This document shows, in pieces, positions 10,985-21,389 of a DNA stretch of 64,000 nt. The notes under the pieces were generated by a model. It was not told where the DNA came from. It saw nothing but the letters and a program-made list of their open reading frames with translations, and did not search any database. Both the position numbers and the translations under genes were made by a program. The stretch comes from Immersiella caudata. Its lineage: Eukaryota > Ascomycota > Sordariomycetes > Sordariales > Lasiosphaeriaceae. Positions within the stretch are counted from its first letter, which is position 1; each line of letters begins with the position of its first letter. The stretch spans positions 4,278,001 to 4,342,000 of the forward strand of contig JAULSU010000003.1 of NCBI GenBank assembly GCA_030512335.1, in the 5' to 3' direction.

Positions 10985-13180
10985 CTAAGTCAGCCACTGC
11001 TCCAGAAACATATACCCATCCACGCAGTGCTGTACAGCCTCCTGGCAAAGCTTCTCGTGCTCGCGCCTCTTCTCCTGCCACCGCCTCGCTTCCTCCATAG
11101 AGACGGGATAATCTGCCGCATATCCCCTGATCTGCTCAACGATCTCATTCGGTAGACGGCGCGGCCACTTCCACTCGCCTTTCGCTTCAGCCTGCATCAC
11201 GGCATCGAACCACCAGTCATGGCGCTGGGGAGGAACGTTCCTCGTCGAGCATATGCGGTAGTTGGGATCGACTAGCCAAAGCTCCAAAACGTCAAAATAC
11301 CCAGGTGATGATTTGTCCACCAACTCTACCGCCCCCATGCGGTGCTGCAGGCCATGCGGGTAGGCGACAAGCCGTCCGCTGTCGACAAACTTCACCGAGC
11401 CTAGCTCCTGCAATGCCGGGACGCGACTTATCAGGGCCTCTGGTGTGTCGCCCAGCCCAAACGTGGTTTCAAGAGCGATCATTTTGTCACGTTCATTGAC
11501 ATGACCACACTCCCACGGGTCGAGATCGGCCTCGACGCGAAAGTCTAGCGCAGGGGTGGTGACATTCTGGGTGTCAAAGACTAGGGTGGCACCGGCCACG
11601 AGGTGCTCGTTCAAGGTCCCGTCAACATGCCACGCCTCGGCTTTGCACTGCGAGTTCTCCCCAGGCGTAAGCGTGGTTCGACTGATCTTTACGATCACTT
11701 GGAGGCCCCGTTCAGAAAAGGAGCTGGCGAGATCGACAGAGGGTGGGAAGACGTGGTCTGGGTGCTCGAGGACGAACTGTTCGCATTTCTCATTGCGAGG
11801 GCTTAACTTGGCGTTCTTTTGGTGGGGGTGGTCGGCCGAAGGGCAGAAGCAGCCGGGCACGATGGCTCGGTTGGCCTTGCCGGCTTTCCAGTCTTCATAG
11901 GAGTAAGACACGCCGGGTTCCGGATGTACCGTGTGACGTAGTCGAGAGAACTTTCGGTAAATCGTCGCGCCGAAAGGTTCCTCTCTGGGATCCCAATCAT
12001 CAAGGGATTCGGGTGCTTGACCTAAGTAAGCTGGTAGCATGTCGGCCATCGATGGTTCTGGCCGCGAAAAGTACTCTTCCACTAGCGACAATGCTTCTTG
12101 ATACGCCGGATTCGACTTGTCCTTGTCGAAAGAATGCTGCGCTTCAATGGCTCGATCTAGCCACGGTGGCTGTTCTTGGGGCTCAATTACGGCTCCGTAG
12201 GTTCTGATGCGAGGCGGAAGCCGATCGCCATCCTGCTTGACGAGCACACGGTTCCACATGGGGATGGCCGCCTCGAGAACAGACTCGATTGCGTTGTAGA
12301 CCGCCGGGTAGCGTCCCGGGTGCAGGTTGTTAATGTAGGACGAAATGGTGACGCCTCCCTCTTGTTTCGGAAATTGAACCTCGCAGGGCAGCAACTGAAA
12401 GCCGGGGGACCAGCAGTATTTCTGACGGTCATCTAGTGACCACCGTTGTCTGCCTTCTCCGTCGTCATCTAGAGGAGGCGGTGTCTCGGGCCTGTCGTGG
12501 ATGCTCTGTGCGGGGACTGATGCTCCGCGTTGGCCGAGGCTGTTGAAGATGCCTTCCAGCTCGACGACTTCGAAACTGTTGTCAAAGACAGCAGGGGTAG
12601 CTCCGTATGCAAGGGGGAACAGCGTCGGGTCGACAAGGTCTTGGCGGATTTTCTGCGATGGCGACGAATCACCTTCTTCGCGGGCCAGGGCCTTGGCGCC
12701 AGCTCGAAGTGCACTGAGAATATGGGAGGAAATGAGTCCGTCGGACTTGCAAACGCCCGACGCTGAATGGAGAACGTCAACGCTGCGGGTTTTTCGAAAC
12801 ACTTGAGCTGCATCTCGTAGTTCGGCTATACACCACTCCCAGGCAGCGTTGCTGATAAGAGGCTTCGTCGAGATGGCGTCGTCGCGCCACGACGCGACGA
12901 CGGAGTCTTTGAAGACGCCCTCATCGTCATCCCATCCTGGGCGATCCGTGATATCGTTCATCAGCTGCAGCATGGCGATCTCGCGAGCAGTAAGGCGAGC
13001 CTGCGCCCAGTTGTCGAAGCCATGGGCAAAGCGATCTTCGGCGGTCAGCTCGACATCGACTGGGAGATTGAAGCCGGGGACCCGGAGCGGGTATTTTTTC
13101 CCGTCGTTTGCGAAGAAGCGAGAAGCAACGGGGTAGTGTGTGGACGCCCACCTGCCACGTCGATTCCAGCGAGCAGACAT
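10985..13180 (-). CDS. DUF4246-domain protein
   Basis: A single exon of 731 residues from the first ATG (MSARWNRRGRWAS). The frame is open for another 34 codons upstream but without ATG. It matches the fungal DUF4246 family in order: an N-terminal TAREIAMLQLMNDITDRPGW block, a central PFGATIYRKF region, and the conserved core WHVDGTLNEHLVAGATLVFD followed by LDFRVE, YPHGLQHRMG and FDVLELWLVDPNYRI. The family has no established function. The WHVDG...H...Y-x-H arrangement of conserved His/Asp resembles a double-stranded beta-helix metal site, but that is inference. No signal peptide or membrane segment. Length is typical of the family. Confidence 0.85.
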   Translation of the reverse strand: MSARWNRRGRWASTHYPVASRFFANDGKKYPLRVPGFNLPVDVELTAEDRFAHGFDNWAQARLTAREIAMLQLMNDITDRPGWDDDEGVFKDSVVASWRDDAISTKPLISNAAWEWCIAELRDAAQVFRKTRSVDVLHSASGVCKSDGLISSHILSALRAGAKALAREEGDSSPSQKIRQDLVDPTLFPLAYGATPAVFDNSFEVVELEGIFNSLGQRGASVPAQSIHDRPETPPPLDDDGEGRQRWSLDDRQKYCWSPGFQLLPCEVQFPKQEGGVTISSYINNLHPGRYPAVYNAIESVLEAAIPMWNRVLVKQDGDRLPPRIRTYGAVIEPQEQPPWLDRAIEAQHSFDKDKSNPAYQEALSLVEEYFSRPEPSMADMLPAYLGQAPESLDDWDPREEPFGATIYRKFSRLRHTVHPEPGVSYSYEDWKAGKANRAIVPGCFCPSADHPHQKNAKLSPRNEKCEQFVLEHPDHVFPPSVDLASSFSERGLQVIVKISRTTLTPGENSQCKAEAWHVDGTLNEHLVAGATLVFDTQNVTTPALDFRVEADLDPWECGHVNERDKMIALETTFGLGDTPEALISRVPALQELGSVKFVDSGRLVAYPHGLQHRMGAVELVDKSSPGYFDVLELWLVDPNYRICSTRNVPPQRHDWWFDAVMQAEAKGEWKWPRRLPNEIVEQIRGYAADYPVSMEEARRWQEKRREHEKLCQEAVQHCVDGYMFLEQWLT

Positions 13181-13764
13181 GTCTGCGGTTTCGACAAAGT
13201 GGAATGGGGATACCGACACGCGCGAGAGACAATCTGAGACGGTGCGCGTGGTGGGGTCGGGACACCGCTGGCAATTTATCAAGAGCTGTGCAACGTGAGA
13301 TTAACCGTCCCGCCGCTGCGCCTTCCTGGATGCCTCGCCTTGTCCTCAACAAGCTTTGGGCCTCAAAGCTTGGCCCCCCGCACCATCAAAGCCCTTGAAC
13401 CAACACAAGCCAGCATCAGTCAAACTGCCTAGTTTACATGCCAAAATGCGTTATGTGCATTTCAAAATACTTTTTGTGCATTTGAAGGGGCATTATGCCC
13501 ATCCGAACAGGTGTTATATGCATCCCCATATAAGATGTATGCCTTCTAGCGCTGTACGGGGCCTGATTCACACCTCACAATGCCTCTCCACAATGCCAAT
13601 ATCCCTCCCCAAGGCAGTTCTACCTGTGTATCCTAAAACTTGAACAATTGACAGAGCAAACCGCAAAATTCCTCCCACAACCACACAGCTGGATCGAAAT
13701 TCAACAAAAAACAGCCAGCCATCGCTGCAAAGCGCCACTTCAGCCTACTCTGACACACCGAAAT
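13181..13764. other. Intergenic with a degenerate 21-bp tandem repeat
   Basis: Upstream region of the DUF4246 gene and 3' flank of the secreted-protein gene. The only structure seen is the degenerate 21-bp repeat at 13442-13547. Confidence 0.5.
13442..13547 (+). repeat. Degenerate 21-bp tandem repeat, about five units
   Basis: Consecutive 21-bp units share a [T/C]TAT..GCAT core: AAAATGCGTTATGTGCATTT, then AAAATACTTTTTGTGCATTT, and three more diverged units carrying GCAT, CCAT or GCCT. Translated on the plus strand they give a seven-residue period (MRYVHFK, ILFVHLK, GHYAHPN, RCYMHPH). That frame has no ATG outside the repeat, so I treat it as non-coding. Confidence 0.5.
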
Positions 13765-14619
13765 CTAGCAAACGTTGAGGTTGTTGCGCCTGATGGCTCG
13801 GAGTCTTTGTTCAAGATTGGTATAGATTCGAATGTGGCTGCGCACGTTTGGATTGTTCCGGATCTGCGCGACCACACCTTGCCATCGCTGGACCGCAGGG
13901 CTTGCAGCGGGATTATTCTCGTGACCCAGCCCCTCGGCCCTGGCGATGTTCCTTTCGGTATCAATCGAGTTGTAATCGTCGTATCCGCCGCCAGCGGGCG
14001 TGTTCTCGCGGGTTGCCTCCAGGGTTGGATTGCCGGGAAGCCCGGCTGCGCGGAAGCTCGCCTGGATGGTGGGCCATGTGTGGACGGCGCTGTCGGATTT
14101 ACGGGCGTCTATGACGCCGAGCAGGGAGGTGCGGCATTCGTCGAGATACATGGTGACGCCGGCGCCCCGCGCGTCCTGGATGGTTCGGGCGGCCCGGGTC
14201 ATGACGGTCGTGTATCCGGGGCTTCTGGCACCCCGTCCTCCCCGAAAAGCCCGATGCAGACGCTGCTCGTTGAAGTGGACGCCGGTAAAGCCGTATCGGT
14301 TTGCCAGGGCATCGGCTGCATCGTCGATGTTGGCATAATTGCGGGGGTTGAAGCCGGAGCCCAGCCTGTAATTTCCGGGATTGCCGGGTCGGATCCCATA
14401 GACCTCCCGGACGAAGCCGTCAAAGTTGCAGGGGGCAGTACCGCCGCTGCAGCGGTTTGGAACCATGTCGGTTCGGTGGTTTCCCCCTTTGTTCTGCTCC
14501 CATTCCATGCGGTAGGCGTAAAAGAGGTAGAGGGCTTCGTACGCGCCGGCCTTGACCGAGGCTAAAACCTCGGTGGTTGTGCAGAACAGGCATACCAGGA
14601 AAATGAAGAGGTGTCTCAT
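13765..14619 (-). CDS. Small secreted protein of unknown family
   Basis: A single exon of 284 residues from an ATG that opens a clear signal peptide (MRHLFIFLVCLFCTTTEVLA, cleavage about residue 20). An ATG 14 codons upstream would bury the signal, so it is not preferred. The mature chain is about 264 residues and has four Cys (in NRCSGG, APCNFD, DECRTS and the C-terminal residue), enough for two disulphides. It starts with an aromatic helix (AYEALYLFYAYRMEWEQN) and has Asn/Arg/Gly-rich loops. I recognise no enzyme motif. Secretion and size are compatible with an apoplastic effector or a wall-associated protein, but nothing in the sequence shows which. Confidence 0.7.
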   Translation of the reverse strand: MRHLFIFLVCLFCTTTEVLASVKAGAYEALYLFYAYRMEWEQNKGGNHRTDMVPNRCSGGTAPCNFDGFVREVYGIRPGNPGNYRLGSGFNPRNYANIDDAADALANRYGFTGVHFNEQRLHRAFRGGRGARSPGYTTVMTRAARTIQDARGAGVTMYLDECRTSLLGVIDARKSDSAVHTWPTIQASFRAAGLPGNPTLEATRENTPAGGGYDDYNSIDTERNIARAEGLGHENNPAASPAVQRWQGVVAQIRNNPNVRSHIRIYTNLEQRLRAIRRNNLNVC

Positions 14620-15604
14620 GGTCTTTACTTGGAGCGGAAGAAGGCCTCGGCGACGCAGCAAAGACTAGTGGTAAAGGATATGGGCTCAAGGCGACTGCTA
14701 CGAGAGTGGGTGGGCAACAACTATTACTTCTTCGCCCTCCGCATGCCTCTCCCCGTCAACACTGATCACGCCCAGTTTTAAAGTCAACCTCGCGATTTTT
14801 TGGGAAAATGCCGGTACGCGACCCTATCTCAGTGTGCCTTATCCATCCTGCGCCGTACGGGAAAGCCCAGTGCCCGCCAAAACTATTGGTAGTGTTGGCG
14901 TGCCGTTGGTGAGTTTACCCATGATTCATGAAAGCGTGGTGTAACCGTATCGGTTCTGGGTTGATGATAGGGTAGGCTCGCCAGAGTCTTGATACCTAGC
15001 GGCGCTGTAACACGCGCGGCAACAACCCGACTATATCCTTCAGAGACATATTTTGCCGGAAAATATCGTGTCATGTCTCCGTGCGGCGCGATTTAGACCG
15101 GTGCCAACACCCTTGGCAAAATGTGCCTGGCCAATATGAATTCCAGTGATCATCCTGCCATTCTTCATTACCGGCTGTTGCCCGCCGCTCTCTCGGTGTT
15201 TGTGTGCCTAAGCAATCTGGGAAACCTACAGAAGCTAATCGGTCGCAATCCGCCAAACATAAACTACTCCCTATCATAGCCACTGAAGGTCATATCGGCA
15301 GCTTCTGCGCCTCATGTGAGGTTTTCTGTTGGGCTCTCTAAATCGGTGGCTGGGAAAGTGGATTGCGCGGAAGCTGTGCCCACTGAAGGAATCGATGGGC
15401 CGAGTTGGTGGCCTGTCGTGGATGCAAACAAAAGGGCCATGGACACCAACTGGGAAGAAATTCCATGATCTAAGACTTGAAGCAGATCCATCCTTTGGCT
15501 TTGCCTTGTGTTGAGCTATTCCTTTTTTCTCCGTCGACCGCGGCACAGCGCGCTTCAGCTTGCGCACTTCAGTTTGCGCACACTCTTTACACTGTGTCTC
15601 CACC
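14620..15604. other. Divergent promoter region, no gene recognised
   Basis: 985 bp between the secreted-protein gene (minus) and the GH55 gene (plus), presumably containing both promoters. No coding sequence or repeat was seen. Confidence 0.5.
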
Positions 15605-18600
15605 ATGCCTGTTTCCAGGGGCCGGCAAACGTTGCTGGTTGCAGTCTTCTTGCTGTTGGCCAACTTTGGGATCTTCGTCCAGGGCGCAACTGCAGCAACA
15701 TCTTTCAGCGCAAAGTTCCTCGCCGCCGCGGACGCCAGCCCGGCCGACACCGATGGATCAGCACCCCTCCTTGCCAAAGCAACCGTGGCCGACATTGAGA
15801 GAGCCCGCAAGATTGTGCGCGAGGCCCAAGAAAAAGCTCGAGTGCTCAATCGCGCCAGGTTTGAACATCCGAGGCGAAATCAGTAAGTGCCTTCTTCTCT
15901 CCTGTTTCGCAACTTTTTCTCAAAGAAAAACCAAAGGGACATAATGCTAACTGGTTGTTTCTCTTCAGGTACAAATTGAAGCCGGGTACCGTGATAAATG
16001 GCAAACCGACCGTTCAGCGAAGAAATGAAGATGACGTTGGAGATGCTGACGGGCCGCCTCCCCCTTTACTTCGCCTTACAGAGGAGATGTCCGCCGCGGC
16101 TGCTCTGGTGGCCGAGGCCGACGCTGCTGCCAAGTTCGGCAACGCCACATCCCATGGCCCCATCCAGAAACGTGCTGCCTACTGGATGGAAGGCCTTGCC
16201 AGAAAGGGAACGATGCCTTGGGGAGGTGATAGCAAATACCAGGTCTTCAGGAATGTCAAGGATTTCGGTGCCAGGGGCGACGGCAAGACCGACGATACCA
16301 AAGCCATCATGAACGCCATGTCTGCAGGCAGCCGATGTGGCGAGAAATGCAACGGATCGACCGTGAAGAATGCCATTGTGTACTTCCCTCAGGGGACGTA
16401 CTTGGTCTCGGAGCCCATCTATGTGCTCTTTGGAACTCAGATGATTGGTGATGTATGTCCACGCCCTCCTCCTGGCCAAATTGGACGCTGACAGGGAAAA
16501 CAACAGGCCAACTCGTGGCCGACCATCAAGGGGTCGAGCGCATTCTCGGGACTCGGTGTGGTTAGCACCGACGAGTACGTCCAAGACGGTGGCAAAGGCA
16601 TCGATGGGCTGGCCATGGAGTGGTATGTCAACACGGCCAACTTCTACCGCCAAATACGCAACTTTTACATCGACATCACCGAGACTCCTGTCGATGAAGG
16701 TGTTGCCGCGATCCACTACCAGATTGCCCAAGCTACTAGCCTGCAGAATGTTGAGATCATTGCCAAGCCGGGAACGGATCAACAGGGGATGTGTATGTCG
16801 ACTTTTACCTGCACCCATGTTATGTACTAAAAAACGTCCAGACGCTGACAAGGAACTCAGACTCGGAAAATGGCAGTGGTGGCGTCATCAGCGATGTGAC
16901 GTTCCGCGGAGGCAAATTCGGATTCTGGGGAGGAAACCAACAGTTCACCGCCCAGAGACTCACCTTCATCGGTTGCGACACAGCCGTCAAGATCATCTGG
17001 GACTGGGGATGGGTGTGGAAGACCATCACAGTGCGCGACAGTCCCATCGGCTTCGATATCGCGCGCGCCAGGGGGCAAGGCTACATTGGCTCGGCGACTT
17101 TCCTCGACTCGACGTTTCAAAACGTCAAGCAAGCCATCATTGTTACCCCCCCTAGCTCGGAACCCGGGAAAGGTGCCACCGGTTTGGTTCTGGAAAACGT
17201 TTCGTTTAAGAACTGCGACAAGGCTGTCGCTGATGGCACGGGGAACCGGCTTTTGGCGAGCGGCGACTATGAGCACTGGGTCATTGGGCCGGTGTACTCG
17301 GGCGACAAGGGCGCACGGGAATACAGCAGCGGGAAGAGTTATAGACTCAAGAGATCCACAGATCTACTCGATTCGCGCACCAACGGACTGCCCTTCAAGC
17401 CGTATTACGAGCGAGCCAAGCCCCAATATGAGGGAAAGACCGCCTCTGACTTTGTCCATATCAAGGATTACGGAGCCAAGGGTGAGTACCTGCTTTCAAC
17501 CCCTGCGGTGTCATATTCACTAACATCGAAACACCAGGTGATGGTGTCACCGACGACACAGCAGCGGTACAAAAAGCCTTCGACGACAACCCCAACGGCG
17601 TGAAGGTTGTCTTTGTTGATTCCGGCACCTACATCCTCACCGACACCGTCACAGTCCCCAAGAACGCCAAGGTTGTGGGCGAGGCATGGTCCCAATTCGC
17701 GGCGAGAGGGCCCAAGTTTGCCAATGCATCGTGCGCTATCTTCCTCCACGCTTGCTTCGTGAGTGAGTCAATGCTGACTATCAGTTTCCTTCAGGGAACC
17801 AAGGGTCATGTTCAAGGTAGGAAAAGAAAACGATCACGGCACCGTTGAACTCCAAGACCTGCTTTTCACCACCAAGGGTGCGACACCCGGCGCCGTCTTA
17901 GTAGAATGGAATGTCAACGCCGTGGAACGGGGACTTGCAGGGCTTTGGGACTGTCACGTCCGTATTGGTGGCGCGACGGGCACCGACCTGAACCCGGCTG
18001 ACTGCCCTGCTCTTGTCGACACCCCAAGTCCAAAGTGCCAGGCGGCGAGCATGATGATGCACATTACGCCAAAAGCGTCAGGATACTTTGAGAACATGTG
18101 GCTTTGGGTAGCCGACCACATGATTGATGACCCTGACTTGAACGATGCGAATAACACCATGGTATGTGCCAATGTCTTGCAAACTGGTTAAATAGCGACA
18201 AAGAAGCTAATGAAGCCCCCTCACAGACCCAAGTTTCCGTCTATGTTGCTCGCGGTCTGCTGGTGGAGAGCCGAGAAGCCGTGTGGCTCTACGGGACTTC
18301 GTCAGAGCATGCCACCCTGTATCAGTACAACTTCAACCGAGCATCCAAGGTGTTTGCTGGCATGGTGCAGACCGAGTCACCATATTACCAGCCCCAACCG
18401 AAAGCCCCAGCTCCGTTTGGAGACACAATGGGCATGTTCCCAGGTGACCCCTATTACGATTCTTGCACAGACCCGGATGCAACCAGCAACAGTACCGAGT
18501 TCAACGGATGCGACTCGTCGTGGGGCGTCATGATACAAGGTTCATCCGACATCTACGTTGCCAGCGCGGGCATCTATTCCTGGTTCGACAAGTACAAGCA

Positions 18601-20037
18601 GGACTGCAGTAAGTTTAGTTCATATTGCTGTTGCTGTTATTGACTTAATGCTAACGTGTGCTGCTCGGTATAGTTGGCAAACACGAGTGCCAGAAAGCAC
18701 TGGTTTATCTCGACGGTAACTATGACGGCGTCCGAATCCAACATCTCGTCACCATCGGTGCCAAGTACATGGTCGTCCAGGATGGCAAAGGCGTTCTAGC
18801 GATAGACAACCTCGTGACCACGGCGCACCCGCGGTGGTCCCATGTCAGTATTTTCGACGCCTCGTCACTCGGCGAGGAACCCGATGGCTTGTTCGATGAT
18901 GAGCCAGAGATTGAACCCTCACTGTGCACTGATAAGTACGCCACCCTTGACGAAGTGTTGGCCAAGGCGGGATCGATCCCCTCGGATTGCCTCAATATCT
19001 ACTCCCTCGGCGCCCTCGGACAGACTCTTTCTGCCACCCTGCGGAACTTCACCGACCTCGAAAACGGATACGAGAAAAAGTTCGATGCCTACACCCGCTA
19101 CATCAAAGAGATAGTCCCGGTGCAGCTCCGGGAGTTCATGGCCTGGAAAGACGGCCCTGGCAATAAGTACTTTACCTGCACCATCAACCTCGGCGACAGC
19201 AATCGCAACGCTTCGACGGGGAAATGCCCGCTCTCCCAAATCAACCTCCGCGACTACGACTTCTACACCATCTACTACCGCCTTGACGACGAAAACGGCT
19301 TCTTCAAGGAACTCCTCGAGAAAAAGGGCATCGACAAGCCTTGGGTCAAATTTGGCGATGATACCGAGTTCTTCACCTGCAGCCGCAACCGCACAGGCGA
19401 CTGCTCCCCCTTCCGCCATACCCGTCGCGGCTTCCCCCTTGGCGCTGACTCGTACACCGTTCCCGACCCCAAAGTCATGGTCAAGGCCGCGCTCCCCGGC
19501 GTCACCGACCTAGCCTACCAAATCAACCACGCCCAAGCCCAGATGCAGCTCGGCGGGTGGGTCGGCGTTGAGACCGACGCCATCACCGTCATGCACATGC
19601 CCGTCTCCATGATGCAGCAGGCTCTCGAGAACATGGCTCAGATCCGAGCAATTGGCGACAAAGTCCTCGATCAGGAGCGCATGAGCCTCATATTCACGGT
19701 TCTTTCCATCGTCTTCATGGTGATTCCCTTCGTCGGGCAAGCATTAGCGGCGGAGACGGCTATCTTCTTGCAGATTGCCGGGCGTATTATTGCGCTTATC
19801 GGGGCGGCGGGGAATGCGGGATTGGCCGTCTATGATCTTGTTCAGGATCCGCTGATGGCGCCGATGCATATTCTTGCGTCGTTTATGGGAGGTGTTGGGA
19901 GAGGTGGGAGGGATGTGGGGAAGTTGGCGGACGCGAGGAGGGCGATGAAGCCGGAGCACGTGGCGAAGATGGGGGAGGTGTTTAAGAGGAATGATAGGGT
20001 TGTGGAGCAGTTGGTGGGTTTCTGTAAGAGAAGATAG
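15605..20037 (+). CDS. GH55 beta-1,3-glucanase-like protein with long C-terminal extension
   Basis: Eight exons: 15605-15882, 15969-16452, 16507-16792, 16861-17481, 17538-17730, 17795-18161, 18227-18608 and 18674-20037. All introns are GT..AG and phases join cleanly to 1,324 residues. A signal peptide (LLVAVFLLLANFGIFVQGATA) opens the protein. Two right-handed beta-helix halves each start with the pectate-lyase-fold signature: NVKDFGARGDGKTDDTKAI (about residue 190) and IKDYGAKGDGVTDDTAAVQ. Further GH55 blocks are ENGSGGVISDVTFRGGKFG, GNQQFTAQRLTF, EPRVMFKVG, GAVLVEWNV and GLLVESREAVWLYGTSSEH. GH55 enzymes release glucose or gentiobiose from laminarin-type glucans. The core ends near residue 920. 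About 400 further residues end in a hydrophobic segment (about 1208-1260) and a basic tail, which is far longer than ordinary GH55 proteins. Confidence 0.9.
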
Positions 20038-20344
20038 GGGTATTGTACTGGCAGGGGTAAAGAGGGTAGGATAGGTTCGAGTTGGATGGAGTTCGTTGGA
20101 GAGTATCCAAGGCGGTGGCTGGTTCTAAAAGACGAGTTCATGTTTAAAGACATACCTAAAACAATGGTGTGCCAACTGAAGCTCCACCTTCTTCCCTGCC
20201 CTAGGTGACCACTTCGAGATTTTGGATTTCGACCTCATGGCTTCAAGCCATGAATAAACGATACGTATCCAAAAAAAAAAAAAAAAACTTCTCTCCCACC
20301 ACCCCCCTACGCCCACAGTGGCACCCTCGCCGCAGAAATCCCTT
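20038..20344. other. Intergenic, A18 run
   Basis: 3' flanks of the convergent GH55 and small membrane-protein genes. An A-homopolymer lies around 20269-20286. Nothing else was seen. Confidence 0.5.
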
Positions 20345-21221
20345 TTAATACCGAACAACAACAACCAACGTGAAAACCGACTGCATACTGACAACCCACT
20401 CCGCAATCCACATAACTTTGAGAACCTCCCCGTCGGAAAGCGCAGCAAGAGGCAGACGTTGATATGCCAGCTTGAGGAGGAGTACTACACTCTCTACGGT
20501 AACGCACAAGTACTTGGCCAGATAAATCGAGCTGTAGTGCTGGCGAACAAATCTAGACTGGGGAGGTCGGACCATCGTGTCTAAGGAGGGAGAAGGTATC
20601 GAGCTTGCAATCCAAAAGGTTAGAAGGTGGAGAAGAAGAAATTGAGATTTGCCGTGGGGTGAGAGGATGGGCAGACAGGCGAGGGCGCCAAAGAGAACGG
20701 AAACATCGCAAAGAGATATCGCTTCCGTCCGTCGGGGTTTTTCTGGTTCGGGGTGGAAACCCGTTTCGACCAGAGGCGAGGGGTGTCGTTTGCTCCATCC
20801 CAATGAAAGAGGACGACGGGTAGAGTTTTGAGTCCAGGCCTCGTTGTCTTCCAAAACTGCTTTGAGCTCCTCGAATGTCGGGCAAGCGTTCCCTTTCTTG
20901 GATTCCGCCTCCGCTGGATCCCGAGCACCTTGTAGAAAGCGCCGAAGCGCAGCCCTCACAGCCTGATGATCCGGGGTTATCGTACTGAGATTGCTCGGAA
21001 TGACCACGGGAAGGAGGAAGCTCGGGCTGAGTGAAATCAGGGTGCAACCCTCCGTTACCCTTTCCTTGGCTGCGGAACGGGCAATAATGAGCGCCGGGAA
21101 AGATCAGAATGGCCGAGCCAATCACCACGCTCACCACTCTGACGCAGCTGATTTTCCTGCCCCTATTCGCAAGATAGGCTGCCACCCTGCTCCACATGGC
21201 GAGAGTTGGTTCCATCTGCAT
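20345..21221 (-). CDS. Probable small membrane protein, gene model uncertain
   Basis: Two coding-like blocks on the minus strand. One starts at ATG 21221 (MQMEPTLAMWSRVAAYL..., with a hydrophobic segment VRVVSVVIGSAILIFPGA). A second runs in another frame from about 21030 to a TAA at 20345 (VRAALRRFLQG, an acidic EELKAVLEDNEAW helix, then hydrophobic stretches LLLHLLTFWIAS and AEWVVSMQSVFTLVVVV). An intron near 21031-21082 with a weak GTTCCG donor and CACTCAG acceptor would join them. I cannot confirm it, and a frameshifted gene is the alternative. It lies about 170 bp downstream of the large membrane-protein gene in the same orientation. Function unknown. Confidence 0.4.
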
Positions 21222-21389
21222 GTAGTTTTCTCGGGCGTCTCCACGGGCCAGGGAGGAGATTTTCTGGGCCCAAGACTCTTGACGAACTCAGCACAAACCT
21301 TCAAGATATAGGTAAATGCATTCCTGGGCAGTTGAAATACCTAGTTAAGTACTAAAGCTATTGCTATCCGCAATCCTAACTGATCCTAC

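Noticed and set aside
13648..14565. Plus-strand open frame of about 305 codons
   Set aside because: Opposite strand of the secreted-protein gene; the minus strand has an ATG with a signal peptide.
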